Shown piece after piece: positions 9,253 through 17,293 of a stretch of 64,000 nt of DNA. Each line of letters starts with the position of its first letter. Position 1 is the stretch's first letter. Source of the stretch: Archangium violaceum (GTDB lineage: Bacteria; Myxococcota; Myxococcia; Myxococcales; Myxococcaceae); contig NZ_CP069396.1 in assembly GCF_016887565.1 (NCBI RefSeq), positions 5,128,001 to 5,192,000 of the forward strand. Reading direction: 5' to 3'. Made by a program: the position numbers and the translations under genes. The notes beneath the pieces were generated by a model. The model was not told the origin of the DNA and did not search any database. It saw only the letters and a list, made by a program, of their open reading frames with translations.

Positions 9253-10358
9253 TGAGCGAGACCCAGGACATCCTCGTTCTCGGGGCGGGAGTGATGGGCC
9301 TGTCCGTGGCACGCCGGTTGGCGGCGCTCGGGGCGCGGGTGACGGTGTTGGACCCGGTGGAGCCAGGCGGGCAGGGCTCGCGAGCGGCGGCGGGGGTGGC
9401 GATTCCCTCGGTGCGGCTGCTGGACGACCCGGACATGCTCGCCTTCACGCGGGCGGCACACGGAGCGCTGACCGAGGAGCTCGCCTCACTGGGTGAAGGA
9501 CTGCACCTGCGCCGGGGCCAGGGAGTGCTCCGGGTGGCGATGGACGCGAAGGGCCGGGACGCGCTCGGACAGAAGGCCGCGAGCCATCCGGAGTGGCTGG
9601 GGACGTGGATGGACGCGGCGCACGTGGTGGAGCTGGAGCCCGCGCTGGAGGGCACGCCGCTCCTCGGAGCCTTCGTCACCGAGCAGGGCTACATGGTGGA
9701 CACGGAGGCCTACCTCAACGCGCTGCTGCACGACGTGCACCGGAGGGGCGTGCGGGTGCGCCTGGGCGAGGGCGCGCGCTCGGTGGCCGAGGTGGACGGA
9801 GGCGTCGAGGTGCGGACGGAGCACGAGACGCTCCGGGCGGGGAGGCTGGTGGTGTGCGCGGGGGCGTGGTCTGGAGGACTCGTCGGGCTGCCGGCGCTGC
9901 CAGTGAAGCCCGTGCGAGGGCAGATGCTGACGATCTTCCACCCGGAGGTGAGGCTGACGCGGGTGGTGTCGGGGCCCACGTACCTGGCGCCGTGGCGCGC
10001 GGGGGAGATCGTCGTGGGGGCCACGGAGGAGGACGCGGGCTTCGCGTGCCACGTGACGCCCACGGGACTGATGCACCTGGGAGCGACGGTGGCGAAGCTG
10101 GCGCCGAGGCTGCGCGAGGCGCGCTTCGTCCGGGCCTGGGCGGGACTGCGCTCGGTGGCGCCTGGGAGCAAGCCCCTCATCGGGCGTTACCCGGGAACGA
10201 AATCGGTGCTGATCGCGAGTGGGCACGCGGGGCAGGGCATTCTCACGAGCGCGCTCACGGGCCGCGCAGTGGCCGAGCTCATCGAGCACGGGCACAGCGA
10301 GGTAGCCGCCGCCTTCGAGCCGGAGCGAGTGCTCGCGTCGGCCTCGGAGCGCTTCTAG
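9252..10358 (+). CDS. FAD-dependent glycine-oxidase/DAO-family oxidoreductase
   Basis: A 368-residue product with the dinucleotide-binding motif LVLGAGVMGLSVARRLAALG at residues 7-26 followed by an acidic residue (VTVLDP). The conserved DAO C-terminus includes RAWAGLRSVAPGSKPLIG and a late GHAGQGIL flavin-contact motif. The family (ThiO, sarcosine and D-amino-acid oxidases) oxidises amine carbons of amino acids. The start overlaps the stop of LanB-like protein 2, making this the fourth gene of the operon. In PEARL-type pathways a flavoprotein often processes the amino acid added to the scaffold peptide, so a similar role is plausible here. ThiO itself is less likely because no thiamine genes are adjacent. 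Confidence 0.85.
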   Translation: MSETQDILVLGAGVMGLSVARRLAALGARVTVLDPVEPGGQGSRAAAGVAIPSVRLLDDPDMLAFTRAAHGALTEELASLGEGLHLRRGQGVLRVAMDAKGRDALGQKAASHPEWLGTWMDAAHVVELEPALEGTPLLGAFVTEQGYMVDTEAYLNALLHDVHRRGVRVRLGEGARSVAEVDGGVEVRTEHETLRAGRLVVCAGAWSGGLVGLPALPVKPVRGQMLTIFHPEVRLTRVVSGPTYLAPWRAGEIVVGATEEDAGFACHVTPTGLMHLGATVAKLAPRLREARFVRAWAGLRSVAPGSKPLIGRYPGTKSVLIASGHAGQGILTSALTGRAVAELIEHGHSEVAAAFEPERVLASASERF

Positions 10359-10372
10359 ACCCGAGAGCAGCC

Positions 10373-10840
10373 ATGAGTGCTTCCATCACGTTCGACGACT
10401 CGCACTGGCCACTGCTCGTCACCCGGTTCCAGGGGGCCGCGACGGACGCGCAGTACGAGGAGTATCTGGCCCGGGGGACGGCTTATCTCCAGCGGGGAGA
10501 GCCGTACGTCAGCATCATCGACATGGGGCAACTGGCGATGCCCACGAACGCGCAGCGGCAGCGTCAGACCGAGTGGCTGAAGGCGCACCAGGTGCTCCTG
10601 CGTGAGCGCCTGCTCGGCTGCGCGCTCATCGATACCTCTCCGCTCATCCGGCTGGTGCTGAGCGCCATCTTCCACGTCATTCCCCTGCCCACGTCCTACG
10701 TCGCGATCCGGGACATGGCCGAGGGGGTGAAATGGGCCACGGCGCGGCTCGCGGAGGCCGGCCTCGGAGATGCCGCCGAACGCATCCGCCGCGACTTCAG
10801 CGCACAAGCCAGGCGTCGCTCCGGGCCAAGTCGTACGTAG
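10373..10840 (+). CDS. Small STAS/SpoIIAA-like domain protein
   Basis: A 155-residue soluble protein starting MSASITFDDSHWPLLVTRF, 14 bases after the flavoprotein stop. The pattern (short strands, then YVSIIDMGQL, an amphipathic helix, later a LPTSYVAIRDMAEGVKWA helix) resembles the SpoIIAA-like/STAS-like proteins common in myxobacteria, which are often encoded as single-domain proteins of unknown function. A basic tail (QARRRSGPSRT) ends it. It may belong to the upstream operon or be independent; nothing in the sequence links it to peptide modification. Confidence 0.65.
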   Translation: MSASITFDDSHWPLLVTRFQGAATDAQYEEYLARGTAYLQRGEPYVSIIDMGQLAMPTNAQRQRQTEWLKAHQVLLRERLLGCALIDTSPLIRLVLSAIFHVIPLPTSYVAIRDMAEGVKWATARLAEAGLGDAAERIRRDFSAQARRRSGPSRT

Positions 10841-10867
10841 CGAGGTGGACGGGTTTTGGTCGAGGCT

Positions 10868-11185
10868 TCAACCAATGAAAATCCCGGACACCTCGTCGAG
10901 GTTCACGTCGTCAAGTTCCTGCAGAATGAAATCGATGCGTTCCAGGATGGAGGCATTCTTTGGGTTGCTTGCCAGGGCCTCCCGCATCTTTCGGAATTCA
11001 TTCGTCACTGCGGCCAGATCGTTCACATCGACAATGGGCCCGTCTTCGAACAGGGGCACCCACTTGAGGCCCAGTTTCTTCGCCGTGGGAAGCCACACGG
11101 TGTGATACGTCCCCTGCGTGGCTACCGGAATGGAAAGTGAGCCTCTATCTGTCGCTTTGAATTTGATGTGGATTGCGACGGACAT
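10868..11185 (-). CDS. Probable immunity protein for the adjacent toxin
   Basis: A 105-residue soluble acidic protein starting MSVAIHIKFKATDRG. The start was chosen because its ATG overlaps the stop of the upstream toxin gene. No family was recognised. Position and coupling (a small gene directly after a polymorphic toxin, same strand) are the usual arrangement for a cognate immunity gene. It contains a long central helix (NEFRKMREALASNPKNASILERIDFILQ, given here only as location residues 53-80) and an acidic C-terminus, suiting a protein that masks a nuclease surface. Role inferred from context only. Confidence 0.7.
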   Translation of the reverse strand: MSVAIHIKFKATDRGSLSIPVATQGTYHTVWLPTAKKLGLKWVPLFEDGPIVDVNDLAAVTNEFRKMREALASNPKNASILERIDFILQELDDVNLDEVSGIFIG

Positions 11186-12831
11186 CACCAGTTCTCTTGA
11201 GTATGGCCCACAGTGGCCCAATCAGGTAGGGGCGGCAATTGGATGTCGAGGCCCCAACGCACCTCGAATGTCCAGCTGGGGTATTTCGCACGGAGCGTTC
11301 GTAGCGCAACCTCCACTCCTGCACGCAGTCCCGGAAAGTCCGCATCGATGCGGAACTGCAAGTGCCGGAAGCCTTGTATTTCCGCGAGAGTAGGGGCCTC
11401 AGCCGATCCTCTCTGGGTTACCCGTGTTCCGGTCGCATCATGCATGAGCGCTTGGATGCGAGCGACGGTGGCTTCATGAATCGCTTCGTTGGCCCAGTCC
11501 GCCGGGTTTCTCGGTGGACTTGCCCGATGAAGTCTCCGCGCCGTCTTGTATTCGATGAACATCCTACGGAGCATGTCGATTCCGTCGAATTCTCCGAGGG
11601 CTCTGTTCTTTCCCTTTTTCGTCAGCTGGACGAGCTCCACTCCCCTGAAGAAGCGGGCTTCGACCACCCTTTGAGAAAGACGACCCAGGACTTCCCGCGG
11701 GCGTCCTGCACGCGCTTCTCGAAAGGCATCGATGCGTCGGTTGAGCCATTCCGCCAACCGAGCTTCTCCTATCTTGCGAGCAAGGGCCGTTCCGCGCAGC
11801 GCTCTCACCATCCAGGACACCCCGCGAGACATTGCCAGCATAAGCAACCCCTCCATGATAGCGCTGATCAGGGTTGCGATGGCCTCTGCGAACTCGCGAG
11901 CGGCGCGATCGACAGCGGTCGCGTTCCCTCGGGCATTCCACACGGTGCTGATGAATTTCTGGAACGCCTGGGCAACCTTCCAGAGGGACTCCACGACCCA
12001 GTTCAGCAGCATGGCCAGTCCCAACCACTCGAGAATGATGAGGCCGATCTCGAACCCGGCGGCGGCACCCGGTGCTGCGCCAACACCGCCAGCCAGTGCT
12101 CCGATCCCAGCCCCGATCGCGGTTGAAATCGCTAGCACCGCGATCCCTCCCAGAACCATCTCCGCAACCGCCATGACGGTATCACGCAGCACTCTCTCGG
12201 CCTGTCGCGTAACGGCCTCGCCGAGATACCGCGTTGATAGGGCAATCGCGCGGTGGAAATCGTCCCGGAGCTGCGTGACACGAGCGACCGTGGAGCCCAG
12301 CGTCGTCGCAAGGTTGTAGGAGAACGACCCGGAGTTGACGGAGTCGGATAGGGATTGAGCGTAGCGGCGACTCGGAATCCAAATCAGGGTGTCGTAACGA
12401 AAGTGTACCTCGCGCCAGCCGGTCGTTCGCGGCGGAACCGGCAGGCGATTCACGTGCGCGAGGACATTGACAAAGAAGCGCAGATCCTGCCCCCATTGGT
12501 TCGCCAGATCCCCGTAATAGTTTTCAGCGATGGCGATGGCGGTACCAGGGACGCCTGATTCAACCCGGTGCAGCCGTGCGCCGGGTTCGGGCAGATGGGT
12601 CCAGATGTATTCGGAAGCCACGAAGCCTGTTTGGCCGCCCCGAGTGGCGACCTGGGACCAGCCACTTGCCCAACGGCTGATGACCTGGACATTCGTATTG
12701 AAGGGCAACGTCTGGATGATGTTCGCTTCGGTGGTGCTGCGCGTCGAGCGAAGTCGTGCCTCGGAGGCCCCGTCCCACTGGATGATTCCCACCTGGCCTA
12801 CGGCTTCGCCGTCGTTGCGAATGTCCCCCAT
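11185..12831 (-). CDS. Polymorphic toxin: SH3b, membrane region and PD-(D/E)XK-like tail
   Basis: A 548-residue protein with a good ribosome site (AGGAG) before the ATG. Residues about 20-85 form a bacterial SH3 domain (the segment ends GGQTGFVASEYIW). A LysM-like or spacer segment follows. Residues about 215-300 are Ala/Gly-rich and hydrophobic with glycine-zipper character (STAIGAGIGALAGGVGAAPG), suggesting membrane passage. The C-terminal part carries GEFDGID near residue 410 followed by FIEYKTA near 424, which fits the D...ExK core of PD-(D/E)XK nucleases found in toxin tails. There is no Sec signal, so delivery by a contractile injection system or similar is more likely than Sec export. 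An apparent immunity gene overlaps the 3' end. The nuclease assignment is by motif only. Confidence 0.75.
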   Translation of the reverse strand: MGDIRNDGEAVGQVGIIQWDGASEARLRSTRSTTEANIIQTLPFNTNVQVISRWASGWSQVATRGGQTGFVASEYIWTHLPEPGARLHRVESGVPGTAIAIAENYYGDLANQWGQDLRFFVNVLAHVNRLPVPPRTTGWREVHFRYDTLIWIPSRRYAQSLSDSVNSGSFSYNLATTLGSTVARVTQLRDDFHRAIALSTRYLGEAVTRQAERVLRDTVMAVAEMVLGGIAVLAISTAIGAGIGALAGGVGAAPGAAAGFEIGLIILEWLGLAMLLNWVVESLWKVAQAFQKFISTVWNARGNATAVDRAAREFAEAIATLISAIMEGLLMLAMSRGVSWMVRALRGTALARKIGEARLAEWLNRRIDAFREARAGRPREVLGRLSQRVVEARFFRGVELVQLTKKGKNRALGEFDGIDMLRRMFIEYKTARRLHRASPPRNPADWANEAIHEATVARIQALMHDATGTRVTQRGSAEAPTLAEIQGFRHLQFRIDADFPGLRAGVEVALRTLRAKYPSWTFEVRWGLDIQLPPLPDWATVGHTQENW

Positions 12832-12945
12832 ACTGGTAGTTCTCCTGTCACCCGCGCCTTGTGGGTGCAGGCTGAGTGCTTTCAGGTGAGTTCGACTCCT
12901 GGACCTCCGTGATGGTACACGGGTGGGACGCGGCCGTGTCGCGGC

Positions 12946-14094
12946 CTACAGCGCCCACGGCATCGGCGCGATGGGGCCGCAGGTCGTCGTCATCTTCCTC
13001 GGGGTACCGGGCTCCACCGGGTGCTGGATGGCGAGGGTGACCTCGTTCACGTGCAGCGCGAACCGCGGGGACAGCCGGCACGGGCGCCCCTGATCCACGG
13101 CCTCGGCCACCTCGGCGATGCCTCGCGACACATCCATGACGTTGGCCTTCCTCGCCGCGCGGGGCTGGCCAGGACCGGGCACCAGGGGCAGTTTCTCGGG
13201 GCCCAGCCCCAGCAGCTTCGCCTTCAGCGGGTTCTTCTCCGCCTTCAACCCGAGCGCGTCGCGCCTCCGCAGGTACACCGGCGAGCCGTAGAGCCAGCAC
13301 TCCTCCGTGCTCAGAATGCCCCTGTCTCCGATGATTCGCAGCCCGTGGTCATAGGGCGCGTAGATGCTGTGCGTGAGCCTCGCCACCGTGCCGGACGCGA
13401 ACTCGATACAGGCCACGCTGAAGTCCGGTGTCTGCCGCTCCACCTCCTGGCCCTTGTCCGGCGTGAGCACGGTGGAGAAGGACGTGACGCGCACGGCCGG
13501 GCCGAAGAAGGCCACCATCCAGGTGATGTAGTAGCCCGCGTGCGCCAGCGTGCAGCCGACCTCGTACTCGTCCTTCAACGGCCACGGGTTGCCCGAGTCG
13601 CTGCGCCACCGCTCGGGCTTCATCAGGTGGATGGGCCCGTCGTCCAGCTCCGCGTACACCAGCCGCACCTGGCCGATGCGCTCCTCGCGCAGTGCCTTCC
13701 ACAGCGTCTGCGCCGTCTCACTGAGCAGGTTGCACGGCGCGCTCGCGAGCTGGAGCCCCCGCGACTCGGCGAGCGCCACCAGCTCCTCGGCCAGCGGCAT
13801 CTCCATGGCCAGCGGCTTCTCCGAGTAGACGTGCTTGCCGGCCTCCAGGGCCGCCTTCGTCAGCGTGTAGTGGCTGCCCGGGTTGGTGAGGTTCACCACG
13901 CACTCCACGCGCTCATCCGCGAGGAGCTCCTCGTAGGTGCGGTACACCCGGGGCACGTGGTGGAAGCGTGCGAAGCGCTCGGCACGGGCTCCATCCCGGT
14001 CCATGACGCCCACCAGTTGCAAGCGTGGGTGATTGGACAACGTCTTCAGGTAGTAGTCGGCGACGTAGCCCGTGCCGACGATGGCGATACGCAT
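12946..14094 (-). CDS. Gfo/Idh/MocA-family NAD(P)-dependent oxidoreductase 1
   Basis: A 382-residue product starting MRIAIVGTGYVADYYLKTL, a Rossmann fold with GxGxxA. The conserved SEKPLAME segment holds the catalytic-dyad Lys of the EKP motif, and WRSDSGNPWPLKDEYEVGC is a substrate-domain segment. These enzymes oxidise or reduce cyclic polyols, sugars or biliverdin-like substrates in the cytosol. The gene lies 44 bases downstream of a second member of the same family on the same strand. The two are not close copies, so they probably act on successive or related substrates. The exact substrate cannot be told. Confidence 0.9.
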   Translation of the reverse strand: MRIAIVGTGYVADYYLKTLSNHPRLQLVGVMDRDGARAERFARFHHVPRVYRTYEELLADERVECVVNLTNPGSHYTLTKAALEAGKHVYSEKPLAMEMPLAEELVALAESRGLQLASAPCNLLSETAQTLWKALREERIGQVRLVYAELDDGPIHLMKPERWRSDSGNPWPLKDEYEVGCTLAHAGYYITWMVAFFGPAVRVTSFSTVLTPDKGQEVERQTPDFSVACIEFASGTVARLTHSIYAPYDHGLRIIGDRGILSTEECWLYGSPVYLRRRDALGLKAEKNPLKAKLLGLGPEKLPLVPGPGQPRAARKANVMDVSRGIAEVAEAVDQGRPCRLSPRFALHVNEVTLAIQHPVEPGTPRKMTTTCGPIAPMPWAL

Positions 14095-14138
14095 GTCTCC
14101 TTCATCCCCTGGGGCATCCCCCCTGCTTCGGTGCGCCT

Positions 14139-15233
14139 CTACTCCCGGCCCTGGCGCGCCCATTCACGGCGGATGGCATCCACCGTTCTCATCAGTTCCA
14201 AGGACTCGTCGAGCGGCATCAGCGGGCTCTCCTTCAGCCCCTCTCGCAGGCAGCGCATGACCTCGAGGGCCTCGTGCGCGTAGCCGTTGCCGAGCACCCG
14301 GCGCGTCACCCGCTGGGTCCTCGCGAGCTGGAGGAGCTCGCGCACGTCGCGCACCCGCGGGTGCTGCGCGAGTCGCTCCAGTCCGAGCCGCTCCGCGTAT
14401 CCTCGCACCCGTGAGGCCGTGCGCGCACCGCCCTGCCGGGCCGCGCGCACCAGCGACAGTGTCTCCGGACGGTAGATGGGCTCGTGGAGGTGGATCATCC
14501 CGTCCGTGCCCATCAGGGTCGCGTCGTTGGGCGTGCGGTTGCGGATGCTGGTGGTGATCGCCGCCTGCCGACCCTCGGGAAACTCGAGGAGGATGGTGCA
14601 TTGCTCGTCCACCCCCGTCTTCCCGAGCACCGCCTGGCTGGAGATGCGCGTGGGACTGCCCATCAGCCGCAACGCGAGGGCCAGCGGGTAGACGCCCAGG
14701 TCCAGCAGCGCGCCGCCGCCGAGCGCCAGATCGAAGAGGCGGTGCCGTGCGTCGAACTCCACGGGGAAGCCGAGCTGCGCGGTGAGCATGCGCACGTCAC
14801 CGATGGCCCCCGCGCGCACCAGCGACTCCAACTCGCGCATCACGGGCACGCAGTGCATCCACATGCCCTCCATGCAGAACAGCCCTCGCGCCCGGGCCGC
14901 CTCGACGACGGCGGAGGCCTCGGCGGCGTCCAGGGTGAAGGGCTTCTCGCACAGCACGGGCTTGCCGTGCTCGAGCGCCAGCAGGCAGTTGTCCCGGTGC
15001 GCGTTGTTGGTCGTGGCCACGTAGACGACGTCCACCTCGGCGTCGCGCACCAACTCCTCGTAGGAGGCATGGGCGCGCGTGGCCCCGTGCTCGCGGGCGA
15101 AGGCGTCGGCGCTCTGGCGCGAGCGCGAGCCCACCGCGACCAGCCGGGCGTCGGGAAGCTCCCGCAGCCCGCGCGCGAAGAGCCCCGCGATCCAACCCGT
15201 TCCGAGGATGCCCCAGCGAATGGTGTTCCGCAT
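14139..15233 (-). CDS. Gfo/Idh/MocA-family oxidoreductase 2 (dihydrodiol/xylose dehydrogenase-like)
   Basis: A 364-residue product. The N-terminal RWGILGTGWIAGLFARGL is a GxGxxA dinucleotide fold. The EKP motif appears as CEKPFTLDAAEA near residue 97, and the FCMEGMWMHCVPVMREL segment is typical of the dimeric dihydrodiol dehydrogenase / D-xylose 1-dehydrogenase branch (usually EAMWTRFLP). It precedes the first oxidoreductase on the same strand with a short gap, so co-transcription is likely. The substrate is probably a sugar or polyol. Confidence 0.9.
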   Translation of the reverse strand: MRNTIRWGILGTGWIAGLFARGLRELPDARLVAVGSRSRQSADAFAREHGATRAHASYEELVRDAEVDVVYVATTNNAHRDNCLLALEHGKPVLCEKPFTLDAAEASAVVEAARARGLFCMEGMWMHCVPVMRELESLVRAGAIGDVRMLTAQLGFPVEFDARHRLFDLALGGGALLDLGVYPLALALRLMGSPTRISSQAVLGKTGVDEQCTILLEFPEGRQAAITTSIRNRTPNDATLMGTDGMIHLHEPIYRPETLSLVRAARQGGARTASRVRGYAERLGLERLAQHPRVRDVRELLQLARTQRVTRRVLGNGYAHEALEVMRCLREGLKESPLMPLDESLELMRTVDAIRREWARQGRE

Positions 15234-15296
15234 GCTTCCCGGAACGCTATGACAGGGGCCCCCGTTGAGACAGCAAAGATCGGAGGTCCAACACCC

Positions 15297-17126
15297 TCAG
15301 TACAAGTTCACCGCGTCGAAGGGGCGGTTGAGCTTGCTGCGAGCGCGGGGTAGTGCCTTGCGCACGGCCTCTGCATCACCGCGAGAGAGTGCCTGCACCA
15401 GGGGTTCCGTCTCGGCCGGGGTGGTGGTGCTCGCGTTGGCGCAGCGCAGGGCCTCGGTCCAGTCCCGGCTGCCCTCGGCCAGCACCTGGCCGGCGAGGCT
15501 CTGCGCCACCCGGAGCGGATCTCCGGTGACCCGCCCGTGCTCCGCCGCCCGCGAGAACCACTGTGCGGCGGTGGCCGGCTGCGCGTCCAGCAGGTGCAGC
15601 CCCAGGTCGGCGGCGATCACCTGCTGGTGCAGGGGGTCTCCCAGCTGCCCGGCGCACTCGTAGGCCTCGGTGTAGCTGCTCACCGCGGCCTCGCGCTCGC
15701 CGTTGGCCATCTGCAGCGCGGCCAGCCGGTAGCGGTGGTGCTTGGCGAAGTTCGCGCCCCAGTTCTCGCTGATCTTCTCGAAGCGCCGCCAGATGGCGAT
15801 GGAGGCCGGGTAGTTGCGCGCCGTCTCCTGAAGATAGCTGGCGTTGGAGATGAGGTTGATCTTCAGGTGCGTGGCGCTCGCGTCGTGCAGGTCTCCCACG
15901 CAGCGCATGGCCAGCTTCTCCTGCTCCTGCGCCAGGTCGAGCTTCTTCTCCAGGAAGTACGTGAGCGCGTAGACGTTGCGCAGCCAGGCCTCGTGGAGCA
16001 AGCGCAGCCCGGTCTCCCGGGTGCCCTCCAGCAGCTTCAGCCCGGCTTCCACCTCGGCGCGGGCATCGGGCATCTGCGCCAGGCGCTTGGTGCGGGTGAG
16101 GGCGCGGAACATGTGCAGGTGCGCGAGCCGCTCCGGGGGCGCCCGGCGCTCCAGGCCCCGGCCGAAGGCCTCCAGCGCCTCGTCGTGCTGGCCGGTGAAG
16201 ACGTGCACCACGCCGATGCCGCGCTCGAAGAGCACGCGCAACTCCTCCGCGTCCCCCAGGCTCGTCCGGTCGATCTCGATGGCCGGCGTGGTGAAGCCCG
16301 TGTCGAGCGCGTCCCAGCCCTCGAGCACCCGCGCGGGGGCGAGCGCGTCACCCGCGGCATCGAGCAGCGCCAGTCCCCGCTCGGCGGCGAGCAGGGCGCC
16401 CTCGTAGTTGGTGGTGAAGAAGCAGCCGCGGATGGCGAGCACGGCCGCGGCGATGCGGTGCTCGAGGGGCGCCTCGTCGTCCACCACATGGCGCAGGTAG
16501 CGGCCCTCGAGGTCCACGGCCGGCTCCAGCGCCCGGCCGGACACGGGGCCCACGCCGCCGCCGGGGCGCGCGGTGCGCATCCGCTCGCAGAGCGAGTCGA
16601 GGAAGGCCCGGCGCCGCTCCTCGAAGCAGGCGGCGTAGTGCGGCCGGCGCACATTCCAGCCGGTGAGCAGGATGCGGCCCTCGAGCTGCTCCAGCCGGCC
16701 CCACTCGGCCGCGCGCATCACCGCGCGCAGGCTGACGAGATCGCACTCTCCGGCCCCGTGGATGACGAGCGGCCGGCCACTCACCCGCAGCGTCTCCACG
16801 ATGGCGCGCGCCGCGAGGTTGAGGATCCAGAAGATCTCCTCCGACTCGCGGTGGAGCCGGCGCTCGGAGGGGGTGAGGGCCAGGTCGGTGAGATCCGGGG
16901 CGCCCTGGATGGAGCCGGGGAAGAGGCGGTTCCACTCGGAGGGCCGCTGCCGCGCCAGGGGGCGCACGGCCTCGGGCGCCGCGTCCTCGCAGGCCTGGAG
17001 GATCTTCCGCAGGCCACCGAAGGCCACGGGCAGGGCCACGCCGGCGTCCACCTCGATGGCTCTGGCTGGCAGCATGCTCGGTGAGCCACCTTCCACCACG
17101 ACCGCGATCGCGCTCCGATTGCTCAC
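15297..17126 (-). CDS. TPR-like repeat protein, unknown function
   Basis: A 609-residue product if translation starts at the GTG (VSNRSAIAVVVEGG) preceded by GAGG at good spacing; a TTG 19 codons upstream is open but lacks a ribosome site. Residues from about 205 to the end form helix-turn-helix pairs of TPR character (for example DEALEAFGRGLERR and AAVSSYTEAYECAGQLGDPL). The N-terminal 190 residues are alpha/beta with no recognised domain (VIHGAGECDLVSLRAVMRAA). No signal or membrane segment is visible. It is divergent from the DisA-N-like gene with about 170 bases between them. A scaffold or regulatory role is possible but unproven. Confidence 0.75.
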   Translation of the reverse strand: MSNRSAIAVVVEGGSPSMLPARAIEVDAGVALPVAFGGLRKILQACEDAAPEAVRPLARQRPSEWNRLFPGSIQGAPDLTDLALTPSERRLHRESEEIFWILNLAARAIVETLRVSGRPLVIHGAGECDLVSLRAVMRAAEWGRLEQLEGRILLTGWNVRRPHYAACFEERRRAFLDSLCERMRTARPGGGVGPVSGRALEPAVDLEGRYLRHVVDDEAPLEHRIAAAVLAIRGCFFTTNYEGALLAAERGLALLDAAGDALAPARVLEGWDALDTGFTTPAIEIDRTSLGDAEELRVLFERGIGVVHVFTGQHDEALEAFGRGLERRAPPERLAHLHMFRALTRTKRLAQMPDARAEVEAGLKLLEGTRETGLRLLHEAWLRNVYALTYFLEKKLDLAQEQEKLAMRCVGDLHDASATHLKINLISNASYLQETARNYPASIAIWRRFEKISENWGANFAKHHRYRLAALQMANGEREAAVSSYTEAYECAGQLGDPLHQQVIAADLGLHLLDAQPATAAQWFSRAAEHGRVTGDPLRVAQSLAGQVLAEGSRDWTEALRCANASTTTPAETEPLVQALSRGDAEAVRKALPRARSKLNRPFDAVNLY

Positions 17127-17293
17127 CTGTACCTCGGGGGGGGGAAGAGACCTGTTACTCCTATTTTTCTTAGATTCCGGCAATCAGTCAAACGGAAGGG
17201 ATATCAGGCGCGCTAATCCGGAAGGAGGAACCAGCCGACCCAGGTTATGGGGGCTGCACGAATGGCTGGATCTGGGGGAGACTGGAGACATCC

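Noticed and set aside
5347-9312. Very long minus-strand open frame opposite the LanB operon
   Set aside because: Arg/His/Pro-rich composition typical of an antisense shadow in high-GC DNA; the plus strand carries recognisable domains.
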